The position numbers were made by a program, and so were the translations under genes. Source: Daphnia carinata (lineage: Eukaryota; Arthropoda; Branchiopoda; Diplostraca; Daphniidae). From it: 64,000 bases of DNA. Location: contig NC_081332.1 of assembly GCF_022539665.2 (NCBI RefSeq), positions 3,567,884 to 3,631,883 on the forward strand. Reading direction: 5' to 3'. Of this stretch, positions 36,694 through 47,302 are shown in pieces (the stretch's first letter is position 1; every line of letters begins with the position of its first letter). The notes below the pieces were generated by a model that did not search any database, had not been told where the DNA came from, and saw only the letters and a list, made by a program, of their open reading frames with translations.

Positions 36694-37855
36694 TGTACCT
36701 AAACTTTTCAAATAAGAATTCAAAATAAGTATAGAATTTTAACAAACAATTATTTATTGTTTAGTTATTCAGCCCACCACCTGACAGTGTGTTAAAGTTA
36801 AATTCTGTTAGTGCTGCACTAAAAGAATTGTTAGTAATAAGTCCATGCAGCGAAGGAAGTGAAGAATTGTGGGACCGTATTTGGGCTGAAAACGGAAACC
36901 CAGAAATAGCACGAGTTCAACATAAAACATGAATTAGGTACTTTTCGGTTTTTGTCTATTGAAAAAGTATTTTAATGCTATTATTTTGCATTCACAGAAT
37001 TTTAATGGGGGATCAAGTCAAGTCTGGAAGTGTTACAGGATGGAAGAGTGAGCCTACAGTTGAAAAACACTGAAAGTGCATTACCATTAAGGTATGAGGT
37101 AAAGTAATAGAGTATGCAAATTGTCTAATGAGAAGTACCATCTTATGTGAATGAATCCTGTGTAACAGCAATCCTTTATAGTTCTGTCACAGCTAGAAGC
37201 CTCAAATAATTCTGCTTCTCTTGCTAAAGAACAAGATGTCCTTTACTTTCAGAGTGTTGGTGAAGCTGGGTACTTAAATTGCCCTAAAGATGTTTCATTT
37301 CTTTGGCATTGCAGCGATGAACATCATACATGGACTTTTTAGGTATGAAAGGAATTTTCTTGAAAATTTTTTGAATTTATGACAAAGCATTTCTCCTGCT
37401 TTTTGCCAACCATGTCTAATCTAAAAAAAAAAATTTATCCAATAGGAAAATTTTCAGCATACTGGGAACACAACTATCAACAATGCAACATCCTAGGGGT
37501 GCTATTTTATCATTCAAGAGCCTTATACAATGATTTTCATCTGCAATTTGTATGGCCTTTCCCAAGCTTCTACCAGAAGTTGAATCTATAACTCATGTAA
37601 GTCACATGAGCAACAATTGAGATGCTTAATGATGTTGTTTTTCTTTTCTCAGCATAGGTTAATAGTAACATGGATTTAAAAGATTCTTGGTTGGGGCAAG
37701 ACACATAATAAATTGCAATGATTGAATGGATGACATGACATTTCTATACTTATTCTGGATTCCCGAGACGGTATTTTAAATTTAAAAAATTGAAGTGTAT
37801 ATCTGGGCTCCCTTCCTTTCCGTAGCCCCGTTTCCCCTTGACTCGTAATAAGCCC

Positions 37856-38167
37856 GTAGGGGGTCATGCCCCTACTGTACGGTATATATAAAAACAACAT
37901 ATACCGAGGTTTGGAGGGCTCTGGCCGGAAAGGGGACGTGGATGTCCGCTTAGTCCGATGATGTGTTCACGGAGGGCGACGTGGCTACCCACAAATCCGA
38001 ATTAAAGGTTAATCGCTCCAGTAAAAATGTTCCAAATCTTCGGCTTTTCTTCCGGCTTCTCTTAGCCAATCACCGGGTAATCTCCCCGGTGGGTCAACAA
38101 GGCAGTGTCTCCCCCTGCCTGGGTTGACGGCAACTTTTGAAAGGGCTATTGTGCCTTTTTAAAGTTG
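37856..38167 (+). other. Cluster of strong hairpins (left arm)
   Basis: GC-rich island with several perfect or near-perfect stems: 37856-37875 (GTAGGGG/CCCCTAC), 38073-38089 (CCGGG/CCCGG), 38093-38128 (GTCAAC/GTTGAC enclosing GGCAG/CTGCC) and 38131-38167 (CAACTTT/AAAGTTG). It may encode a structured RNA or be the end of an unrecognised retroelement. An inverted copy occurs at about 48272-48583. Confidence 0.5.
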
Positions 38168-38348
38168 CAAAAATAATTGTATTATGCAGAGAATTGTCAA
38201 TAAAAAATTTTTTTAGACCTTATTTTTGAAAATATGAATTTGTGATTGACTTGGTGTTTACATGTGCATGATGTTCTCATACTCCTATCTATCGCTAGAC
38301 TTTTTTCCTACTTAACATTTTATTCTGGCCGACGTTACTATTCATTTG

Positions 38349-38428
38349 ACTAGACTGGGATTCGGGGATTTGAACCACAGACTTCTTGCATCATCAGCCA
38401 CCATGCTACTGTTATGCCATAGCCGTCT
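38349..38428 (-). other. tRNA-like sequence 1 (left arm)
   Basis: On the minus strand, an A-box-like TATGGCATAACAGTAGCA and a B-box GTGGTTCAAATCCCC are spaced as in a tRNA. The acceptor stem does not pair well, so it is a degenerate tRNA or SINE head. Inverted copy at about 48011-48090. Confidence 0.35.
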
Positions 38429-38514
38429 TGAAAGTATTGTTTAGGATTGTGATATGTATATAGATATGCAATTCACATTAGCTTATTATTGAATGCATAT
38501 TAGTTGTCTATAAG

Positions 38515-38592
38515 TTCATGGTTGGTATAATGGTAAAGCATGTGATAGTCACGCTAGAATATTAGGGTTCGATCCCCATGTCAGTTAGTGTA
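38515..38592 (+). other. tRNA-like sequence 2 (left arm)
   Basis: A-box TTGGTATAATGGTAAAGC and B-box GGGTTCGATCCCC, with CATGG/CCATG able to pair as part of an acceptor stem. It resembles a tRNA-Asp outline including GTCACGC, but the anticodon loop is abnormal. A tRNA-derived repeat is more likely than a working gene. Inverted copy at about 47847-47924. Confidence 0.35.
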
Positions 38593-38729
38593 TAGCTAAA
38601 TAATAAATACAAAAGTAAATAATATAAAAACAGTTTTTATTGTCCCTCCTTCCACCCACAATTCCACCACTATTACATACATTTCAAAATACAGTACACA
38701 ACATACAATACATACACAGATACACTTAA

Positions 38730-39047
38730 CTAACACGTTGGCTGCCACGCCACCTATCTACAATCGCTACTGTCGCTATCCTAGGGATAGCGACCAAGGG
38801 GGCCGGGTAGGCCGGGCTGACACGGCGATGAGACCTTTTTGGGAACGCACACCCCCGGTCTCATCAGCCGCATCGAACAAGGGGACTTCCCTATGGTGCG
38901 TTGCCTTTGGGCCATTCGGCCAATCTTGGGCAGTTGCGCTGCTCCACCCCATGGCAGATAGACCATGGAGCAGAACAGCGCGGCCCGTCCCTGTCAAGCT
39001 ACAAAAAAAAGGGGATCAAAGGTGGTGGGTGGCAGCCAACGGGTTAA
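38730..39047. mobile_element. Nested piggyBac-like MITE, left-arm copy
   Basis: About 318 bp bounded by CTAA and TTAA with inverted ends CACGTTGGCTGCCAC and (reverse strand) CCCGTTGGCTGCCAC. TTAA target sites and CCC-starting ends are typical of piggyBac elements. The interior is GC-rich and has no coding capacity. The perfect palindrome GTCGCTATCCTAGGGATAGC lies near its left end. The same MITE at the mirrored place in the other arm shows that it inserted before the arms were duplicated. Confidence 0.6.
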
Positions 39048-39119
39048 TTGCAAGACATAATACAAAACTAAACAAAACGATACCACGACGATGGGGCGAC
39101 CACGACGGGGTGATAGGAG

Positions 39120-39280
39120 ACCTGACCACGAAGCGACGACGGGCGAAGCGACGACGGGACGACGGCCGAAGCGACGACGGGACGACGACCGAAGCGACGA
39201 CGGGACGACGGACCGAAGCGACGACGGGACGACGACGCCGAAGCGACGACGGCCCGAAGCGAAGACGACGGGGATGACTG
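39120..39280. repeat. GC-rich minisatellite, left-arm copy
   Basis: Tandem variants of a roughly 23-bp unit, GAAGCGACGACGGGACGACG followed by GCC or close variants, directly inside the MITE. Open frames across it give Arg/Asp/Gly repeats and are not considered genes. The right-arm copy is about 31 bp longer. Confidence 0.85.
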
Positions 39281-41676
39281 GCGAGGTGATGACGCGCGTG
39301 GCGAAGACGAAGAAGGCTTTGTTCTAAATCGTAAAACTAAAGAAAAAGAACTAGTCAGTGGGAAATATAAGGTTGTTGTTGTAACAAAACGTTAGAAAGC
39401 AATTTGACTTACTTCTGTTGTCCGAAGGCTAGAAAGACTGTAGGGCCAGCAAATAGGGAGCAGATGTCAAAGAGTGGGCAGTTCTATGGTTGAATGTTCA
39501 ATTTAAATAAAAAAAAGGCAAACTATATAAGGCATACAAAAAATTTAAAATACCAATAGAAATTGTGTTGAGATACATGTCTATGTTCGTTGCTAGGCTA
39601 AGTAGAGATTACAACTGCCGAAATGACTGTTGTTACAGTTGGCACTGTAACTAAGATGAATATGGTGCACCACTCAGATCACGATTGGCAGGAGACCATG
39701 AGTGGTTCAAGAGTAGAAGAATGATACTATGGTATTCCTACCCACAGGTTTTGCATCTTTGATGACATTCCTCAACGGGTAGTATTATGTACAAATGAAG
39801 TTTCATGAGCTAAACCTTAAAAGCAAAATCTGTCAATTAGATTCTGATAACAAAACATTAGTCTTATACTTCTCAATGAGCACTGGTATAGTTTGATGAA
39901 TGCAATGTAGTAGGTTGCTAATAGTTTTCTGGTTTGACAGTTGACACAGGTGATTACAAGACACGTACCATAAACACCAAGCATTCTGTGGGCTTTACTT
40001 CCAAAACACACTCAGGGATGAAAACGAACAGAAGCACCATTAGATTTTCTTGAGTTTTCCATTGGAATATGACATATTTAACAGAAACTTTCAAACACAG
40101 CTTTCACTACTCCCACATAATCAGCAAGTAAATAGTGGCACAGAAGCGTCATCTTGTTTTCCAATTAACAACCGAAAAATTAATAAAAATTGAAAATCTT
40201 GTTTTTTTGAGACGGGAACTGCACTGATGTGAAGTCTTTAAACTTACTTCAAGACAGTGAATCCCCCCACCCGTCCCCATATTTGGCTACTATCATTTCA
40301 ATTTTATTTTAACAAATGCAGCGACCAAAACCACGAACAGCATTTTTAAAATATAGCGATTTAACATGTGTTTGAGCCCGATTTTTTCTCTGTCTGTTAT
40401 TTATTTATCCGAAAACCTAGATATTTCTAGGAAAATACACGATTTGGGTTACAACAAACGATACACAGTTCAACAAAGATTTGATTGCGCTTCACACACA
40501 TCTAGAAATTTCGCAAGTTGACGTATCTCTGGATTGTTAGCTAGTCAACATCTGTATGATAATACAATTTCCTTTTTTTTAAACAGCTGCAATGCTATTT
40601 CGGTCATAAGTTCCACGGAAAAATTTCTCCTTTGGGACAAGAACGCCATTGTGCGTTATCTTGAGCCTATTTTCAATTAAATGGATACGCCGTCACTTTT
40701 CTGCTCGGAAGAGCTCACTTTGGCCTGAAATTTTGTTTTGAATAGTGTAATTAGTATACATTGCATACATTACATTTGATCAATTACTTTTTAGCATACG
40801 TTCTTTAATTGTGTGAGGCTGTCAAATCGTCGACAGGCGGTATCAAAAGGAGAAAATCAGCTATGAGATTGCGGACTCATCAATAAACGCAAAACGATTA
40901 GAAAATTATAAAGCTAGCCTGAAACCAAATTGTAAAGAAAATTAATTTCAGTTTCCAGCACTTCAACACAGACATCGTCAACGTGGGCACAGGTGATTTT
41001 TCCATGTTTTTTGTTTCAGGTCACCAACTTCTACTAGATGAGTCAAGATGAAGTGAGGTGAGTAAAATACACCACACCACATCACAACTGTTAAAACTGT
41101 CAGAACATTCACCAACCATGCAAAACATTTTCTGATTCATTAATCTTCATTACCTAGCCTATAACAAAAAAACCAAACACAATTAGTGCAGAACATTTTG
41201 CTGATGAAAGTTAACATATACCTGACAAATTTACTGCAGACCAACAATTCCTGTTGGACTCCCACACAAAATTCCAGACAAACAAAACAGTGGTAATTCC
41301 TAAACAAACATCTTGCAATAGTGGTAAATATAATGCAGTAACTGGTACATATAACATCTGAAATGACAACAAATGTGGACGGAACCATTTGAAATTGAAG
41401 TAAACAATTTCAAAAATGAATTTGCACAAAAAGGATTTTAACTAAAAAACTACCAGAGAACAAAGTTTTTCCTTCCACCTTTTCCTAATTTAAATCAATT
41501 AAAAGAAACATAATTGTTAAGCAAATCTCTCTGTGTACCTTTTTGTTGGTTGAATTTGGAAATGGCTTACTAGTTGGAATAAGTTTTTTTTCTTTTACCC
41601 CAAATTTGCTTTTCGGGCAGCGCACTTCCAACCTTCTCTATTGATCACAGTATCTGCATGACCCGCTGCAGAATTA

Positions 41677-42140
41677 TCACAGGTGAAGAGGAAATCGGGT
41701 CACAGATACAAAGGGGCCCAGGTATTGAACACCTTTATTTTCTTTAAATACCATAACGCGTGAAATAAACGAATCCGAAGAGCTTCGGTCATCATGCCAA
41801 CTACCATAATTTTTTTGGCACTGAGCTTCCGTCAGCTTTCTTTCCCAATTCTTTATAATAACGAATCTGCCTTTAGAAAAATAAAACAAGAATCAGTATA
41901 AATTTCTTGTCAATTGAATTACGTAAAACTGTGGAATCCTAGAGACATAATATTTTGCAAACTCTTCGAATCCCTTGAAAGCAGAAAACTTTCTGCTAAA
42001 AGATCCATGTAAGCCATATACAGGTCAACTGGTACTTCCTTTTCGACTGGCATTGGCAGTGATAAATAACAAGTAGGATCAAATGCAACTGAGACCCCTA
42101 TTGGACCCCCAGACACACCAAAGCCAATTTCAATACCCAA
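41677..42140 (-). pseudogene. Unrecognised gene fragment crossing the arm/spacer junction
   Basis: On the minus strand an exon-like stretch begins after a TTTAG acceptor near 42141 and encodes GIEIGFGVSGGPIGVSVAFD then PTCYLSLPMPVEKEVPVDLY and more, with a stop near 41919. A second open stretch at 41889-41677 encodes FVIIKNWERKLTEAQC. The inner part (SVAFD onward) is duplicated in the right arm at 44317-44731, but the first residues exist only here, so the left copy is longer. Composition looks like real protein, but I do not recognise the family. It may be a captured exon or part of the element's own gene. Confidence 0.35.
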
Positions 42141-42403
42141 CTAAAGAGATCTACTACTACAGAATCTTTCTGTATTCTACTTATGATAAAATACCCAACA
42201 TTCATGTGCAGCTTCCCGAAAAATAAAATGAGTTGGAACACAATCGAACCTTACTAATAAAAAAAATTAGCTATTTCACCTATATTTTGTCAGTGTCCAT
42301 CGATGCAAGACTTCTTCAAAATCGGATTCAGATGTTCGTCTAAGCACCCCAAAACAACGTAGAGTAGTTCTCGCGAAGTAGGATGCTGGTTGGTTACGCA
42401 TGT

Positions 42404-42480
42404 ATGGCAATCCGTTTTACCCAAAATAAAAATAAAAAATTATGGCCTTTTTTTCTGTTTTACTGCTATTGCCATCTACC
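42404..42480 (+). repeat. Internal copy of the element terminus (putative true 5' end)
   Basis: ATGGCAATCCGTTTTAC followed by CCAAAATAAAA rather than the ATAAAAA of the outer ends, then ATTGCCATCTACCGG about 65 bp inside. Same orientation as the left terminus. ATGGCAAT and ATTGCCAT can form a terminal hairpin. It probably marks the original 5' end of a 7.9 kb unit ending at 50303. Confidence 0.7.
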
Positions 42481-42765
42481 GGTCACATTTTCTAGTTAAT
42501 TTAGTCAACGAAAAACCATCATACTCCATTTTGGAATAAACTAAAGGAAAGAAGCAAGAAATTAAAGTGTGTTTCCCCAAGTATAACGCTTTTTTCTTTT
42601 TTTTAAGTTAAATCTTGATTTGGATGATTACTTTAAATTTGTTAAAAAACATTTAATTTGTGACGGATAAAGTTTCTCGTAATGACCTTTGCGTACACAA
42701 GAGGCGCCTTAAACCATGGCTTATCGGGCAGTTGTTTTTGCAGCCATATTTCTAGATTGGCTTAC

Positions 42766-42831
42766 CTTCCTCGCTCGATTTTGCTTCTTGACCTCGTGGC
42801 TTTGGCGATTTTTGGCGTTTAATTTACTCAT
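42766..42831 (-). pseudogene. Small basic first-exon fragment
   Basis: ATG at 42831 on the minus strand opens 22 codons beginning MSKLNAKNRQSHEVKK, rich in Lys/Arg/Asn, and ends at a GTAAGC donor. It looks like the first exon of a nucleolar or RNA-binding protein, but no downstream exon is present before the internal terminus at 42404. Probably a captured exon; identity unknown. Confidence 0.3.
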
Positions 42832-42929
42832 TTTTCAACGCTTTTCAAGGTACGCTAATAGATAATAATTAATAGCTGATACTAATGTTTGAATAATTTT
42901 GAGTTGGACAAATTTTGTTGTCTTCGAAA

Positions 42930-43101
42930 GATTAGGTGGTGGAAGTCGTACTTGCCATGAGGTAAGAAAAATAAAAATACTATTCGGGTTAGTACATTCT
43001 AGTCTGGCTATTCCATAGCTGTTAAACAGTTTGGAAAAGGACATTTTTCCATGGCATGCCCACAAGGACGAGGTGGGAGTCGAGCATGTAGGTGTTGTAA
43101 G
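42930..43101 (+). pseudogene. Degenerate zinc-knuckle fragment (CNBP/vasa-like)
   Basis: Two exon-like pieces, about 42930-42960 (RLGGGSRTCHE) and 43030-43101 (FGKGHFSMACPQGRGGSRAC). Joined, they read as Gly-rich linkers and a CCHC knuckle in which the second Cys is replaced by Phe; a second knuckle begins but stops after CRCC. This resembles zinc-knuckle arrays of CNBP-like proteins and of crustacean vasa. Interpreted as a captured, decayed gene fragment. Confidence 0.4.
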
Positions 43102-43170
43102 GTGAATATGAAGATGAACATCACATTTATTTGCTTGACATAGTTGAATCGTTTGTATTCCGTATTGTAG

Positions 43171-43651
43171 ATGGTTACCATACCCGGACACCTTAGTTGT
43201 TACTTCAAAAATTGGTGGATTGGCTAGCCTTACCACACGCAAATCCACTTGTGTTGGATGCAAAACCGTCCTTCTAGACGAGAGTGCTGTATGCAAGTAA
43301 GTCTAATTTCTGCCTAACTCGGCAATGTTTGTAAAAATTACTGTTCCAATTAAACAGATTTTGCAAGCCGAAAGAATCCGAGTTCAACGAGAGGGACTTG
43401 GCCAACTTTATGCTCACGAAGAGAAGTTTAATCGTTTAGGGACAGAATGTCAACGGGGCCAGGGAAATCTCAACGAAGAGATTCTTTATTCCAAGTAAAT
43501 AGTTTGAGTGATATCATGATCATGTTACTTACTTAATACTAATCATTTGTCACATTTAGCCGAGATTGCCCCATCTTTAATATGAGGACAAAAGTTAGAA
43601 AAGATCTCACGGAAACAGGATAAACTTATGAAAAGATTCGGCCTACCCTGA
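43171..43651 (+). pseudogene. POLD1: DNA polymerase delta catalytic subunit, C-terminal fragment
   Basis: Three exon-like blocks with intact splice sites: 43171-43296, about 43358-43496, and 43560-43651. They encode VVTSKIGGLASLTTRKSTC, VGCKTVLLDESAVCKFCKP, KESEFNER, then (shifted frame) LYAHEEKFNRLGTECQRGQG, then RDCPIFNMRTKVRKDLTET and KLMKRFGLP. The order matches the C-terminal CysA and CysB metal-binding region of POLD1. Decay is clear: a frame change and stop near 43205, another in the second block, and one in the last. The CysB motif has lost two cysteines (CQRG instead of CQRC, and no Cys before RDC). Retained introns mean it was copied at DNA level, not from mRNA. It is non-functional as polymerase. 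Confidence 0.8.
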
Positions 43652-44316
43652 CAACCTACCGCTCTAATCAATGATGGTGCATACAGGTAATGGTTTGGCT
43701 TCTGTAAAATAGATTGTAAACAATAAATTACATGACTCGTTGTTTAGTAAGTTCCCATAACCAAAAGATTTTAATAAAAATTGTGTATAGCGTCGTAAGA
43801 GTCTTGGAGGGAGTAGGCGGTAGAATGCGTTATGACATGTAATTCCATATTTTGAACTAACGCACATTGAATTAATTAGATTAAGTTCTTAGTCTTTCTG
43901 TTTTTGGTTTTTTGGTTTTTTTTAGGTGTTTATTTCAATATCTAGATTTTTTTCTTCCCATCCCATTTAAAAAAATTTTTTCATTGGCAACAAATTTTAC
44001 TTCCATTTATTTATTTTTTTTCCTTCTTTTTTTTTATGTTTATTGCTGCCACCCGCGAAAGATGTAGCAAATTTGCGATAGATTAAATTCATCAATTTCG
44101 TTTTTTAATTCAGTAATTAATTCATTTGTAATTTAATTTAACATTTTAGGAAGTGCTCATTTATACAAACTCATTATTCTTAACGCCCAGTTAAAGTCGT
44201 ATTTGTCAAACAAAATATTTGCTTTAGTCTCGTAGGGGGCTAGTCGCAGTCCTTCCTTTTTGTAGGTGAAATACAAGGGAGGAGCGGCAAATGGTCGGCG
44301 CCATCTTGTACGAACT

Positions 44317-44731
44317 CAGTTGCATTTGATCCTACTTGTTATTTATCACTGCCAATGCCAGTCGAAAAGGAAGTACCAGTTGACCTGTATATGGCTTACA
44401 TGGATCTTTTAGCAGAAAGTTTTCTGCTTTCAAGGGATTCGAAGAGTTTGCAAAATATTATGTCTCTAGGATTCCACAGTTTTACGTAATTCAATTGACA
44501 AGAAATTTATACTGATTCTTGTTTTATTTTTCTAAAGGCAGATTCGTTATTATAAAGAATTGGGAAAGAAAGCTGACGGAAGCTCAGTGCCAAAAAAATT
44601 ATGGTAGTTGGCATGATGACCGAAGCTCTTCGGATTCGCTTATTTCACGCGTTATGGTATTTAAAGAAAATAAAGGTGTTCAATACCTGGGCCCCTTTGT
44701 ATCTGTGACCCGATTTCCTCTTCACCTGTGA
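44317..44731 (+). pseudogene. Unrecognised gene fragment, right-arm copy
   Basis: Plus-strand copy of the fragment at 41677-42091. It begins directly at the arm junction with SVAFDPTCYLSLPMPV and lacks the upstream exon part seen in the left copy, so it is truncated by the junction. Identity unknown. Confidence 0.35.
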
Positions 44732-47126
44732 TAATTCTGCAGCGGGTCATGCAGATACTGTGATCAATAGAGAAGGTTGGAAGTGCGCTGCCCGAAAAGC
44801 AAATTTGGGGTAAAAGAAAAAAAACTTATTCCAACTAGTAAGCCATTTCCAAATTCAACCAACAAAAAGGTACACAGAGAGATTTGCTTAACAATTATGT
44901 TTCTTTTAATTGATTTAAATTAGGAAAAGGTGGAAGGAAAAACTTTGTTCTCTGGTAGTTTTTTAGTTAAAATCCTTTTTGTGCAAATTCATTTTTGAAA
45001 TTGTTTACTTCAATTTCAAATGGTTCCGTCCACATTTGTTGTCATTTCAGATGTTATATGTACCAGTTACTGCATTATATTTACCACTATTGCAAGATGT
45101 TTGTTTAGGAATTACCACTGTTTTGTTTGTCTGGAATTTTGTGTGGGAGTCCAACAGGAATTGTTGGTCTGCAGTAAATTTGTCAGGTATATGTTAACTT
45201 TCATCAGCAAAATGTTCTGCACTAATTGTGTTTGGTTTTTTTGTTATAGGCTAGGTAATGAAGATTAATGAATCAGAAAATGTTTTGCATGGTTGGTGAA
45301 TGTTCTGACAGTTTTAACAGTTGTGATGTGGTGTGGTGTATTTTACTCACCTCACTTCATCTTGACTCATCTAGTAGAAGTTGGTGACCTGAAACAAAAA
45401 ACATGGAAAAATCACCTGTGCCCACGTTGACGATGTCTGTGTTGAAGTGCTGGAAACTGAAATTAATTTTCTTTACAATTTGGTTTCAGGCTAGCTTTAT
45501 AATTTTCTAATCGTTTTGCGTTTATTGATGAGTCCGCAATCTCATAGCTGATTTTCTCCTTTTGATACCGCCTGTCGACGATTTGACAGCCTCACACAAT
45601 TAAAGAACGTATGCTAAAAAGTAATTGATCAAATGTAATGTATGCAATGTATACTAATTACACTATTCAAAACAAAATTTCAGGCCAAAGTGAGCTCTTC
45701 CGAGCAGAAAAGTGACGGCGTATCCATTTAATTGAAAATAGGCTCAAGATAACGCACAATGGCGTTCTTGTCCCAAAGGAGAAATTTTTCCGTGGAACTT
45801 ATGACCGAAATAGCATTGCAGCTGTTTAAAAAAAAGGAAATTGTATTATCATACAGATGTTGACTAGCTAACAATCCAGAGATACGTCAACTTGCGAAAT
45901 TTCTAGATGTGTGTGAAGCGCAATCAAATCTTTGTTGAACTGTGTATCGTTTGTTGTAACCCAAATCGTGTATTTTCCTAGAAATATCTAGGTTTTCGGA
46001 TAAATAAATAACAGACAGAGAAAAAATCGGGCTCAAACACATGTTAAATCGCTATATTTTAAAAATGCTGTTCGTGGTTTTGGTCGCTGCATTTGTTAAA
46101 ATAAAATTGAAATGATAGTAGCCAAATATGGGGACGGGTGGGGGGATTCACTGTCTTGAAGTAAGTTTAAAGACTTCACATCAGTGCAGTTCCCGTCTCA
46201 AAAAAACAAGATTTTCAATTTTTATTAATTTTTCGGTTGTTAATTGGAAAACAAGATGACGCTTCTGTGCCACTATTTACTTGCTGATTATGTGGGAGTA
46301 GTGAAAGCTGTGTTTGAAAGTTTCTGTTAAATATGTCATATTCCAATGGAAAACTCAAGAAAATCTAATGGTGCTTCTGTTCGTTTTCATCCCTGAGTGT
46401 GTTTTGGAAGTAAAGCCCACAGAATGCTTGGTGTTTATGGTACGTGTCTTGTAATCACCTGTGTCAACTGTCAAACCAGAAAACTATTAGCAACCTACTA
46501 CATTGCATTCATCAAACTATACCAGTGCTCATTGAGAAGTATAAGACTAATGTTTTGTTATCAGAATCTAATTGACAGATTTTGCTTTTAAGGTTTAGCT
46601 CATGAAACTTCATTTGTACATAATACTACCCGTTGAGGAATGTCATCAAAGATGCAAAACCTGTGGGTAGGAATACCATAGTATCATTCTTCTACTCTTG
46701 AACCACTCATGGTCTCCTGCCAATCGTGATCTGAGTGGTGCACCATATTCATCTTAGTTACAGTGCCAACTGTAACAACAGTCATTTCGGCAGTTGTAAT
46801 CTCTACTTAGCCTAGCAACGAACATAGACATGTATCTCAACACAATTTCTATTGGTATTTTAAATTTTTTGTATGCCTTATATAGTTTGCCTTTTTTTTA
46901 TTTAAATTGAACATTCAACCATAGAACTGCCCACTCTTTGACATCTGCTCCCTATTTGCTGGCCCTACAGTCTTTCTAGCCTTCGGACAACAGAAGTAAG
47001 TCAAATTGCTTTCTAACGTTTTGTTACAACAACAACCTTATATTTCCCACTGACTAGTTCTTTTTCTTTAGTTTTACGATTTAGAACAAAGCCTTCTTCG
47101 TCTTCGCCACGCGCGTCATCACCTCG

Positions 47127-47302
47127 CCAGTCATCCCGTCTTCGCTTCGGCCGTCGTCGCTTCGGCCGTCGTCCCGTCGTCGCTTCGGCCGTCGTCCCGT
47201 CGTCGCTTCGGCCGTCGTCCCGTCGTCGCTTCGGCCGTCGTCCCGTCGTCCCGTCGTCGCTTCGGCCGTCGTCCCGTCGTCCCGTCGTCGCTTCGCCCGT
47301 CG
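47127..47302. repeat. GC-rich minisatellite, right-arm copy
   Basis: Inverted copy of the ~23-bp tandem repeat, about 31 bp longer than in the left arm and with more regular units. Confidence 0.85.

Larger units (their letters stand above)
36142..42093 (+). repeat. Left arm of the inverted duplication
   Basis: About 5.95 kb. Reading inward it contains the terminus, a small coiled-coil gene, a hairpin cluster, two tRNA-like sequences, a piggyBac-like MITE and a minisatellite. Homology to the right arm ends at GCAACTGAG (42093). Confidence 0.9.
42094..44314. other. Spacer between the inverted arms
   Basis: Single-copy 2,221 bp. In order: about 310 bp continuing the left-arm gene fragment, an internal terminus at 42404, a small basic exon on the minus strand, a zinc-knuckle fragment, a DNA polymerase delta C-terminal fragment, and about 660 bp of AT-rich DNA with one GGCGCCATCTTG motif near 44298. 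Confidence 0.85.

Noticed and set aside
37856-38167. Hammerhead or HDV-type ribozyme, or 5S-derived repeat
   Set aside because: The hammerhead core (CTGATGA ... GAAA) is not arranged correctly, and no 5S rRNA box order is present. Kept only as an unexplained hairpin cluster.
38515-38592. Functional tRNA-Asp gene
   Set aside because: The B box is good, but the anticodon loop lacks the normal U33 and the acceptor and T stems have mismatches.
38738-39327. Open frame with Arg/Asp/Gly repeats inside the arms
   Set aside because: It is the translation of the MITE plus the 23-bp minisatellite. The frame differs between the two arms because of the repeat-length change.
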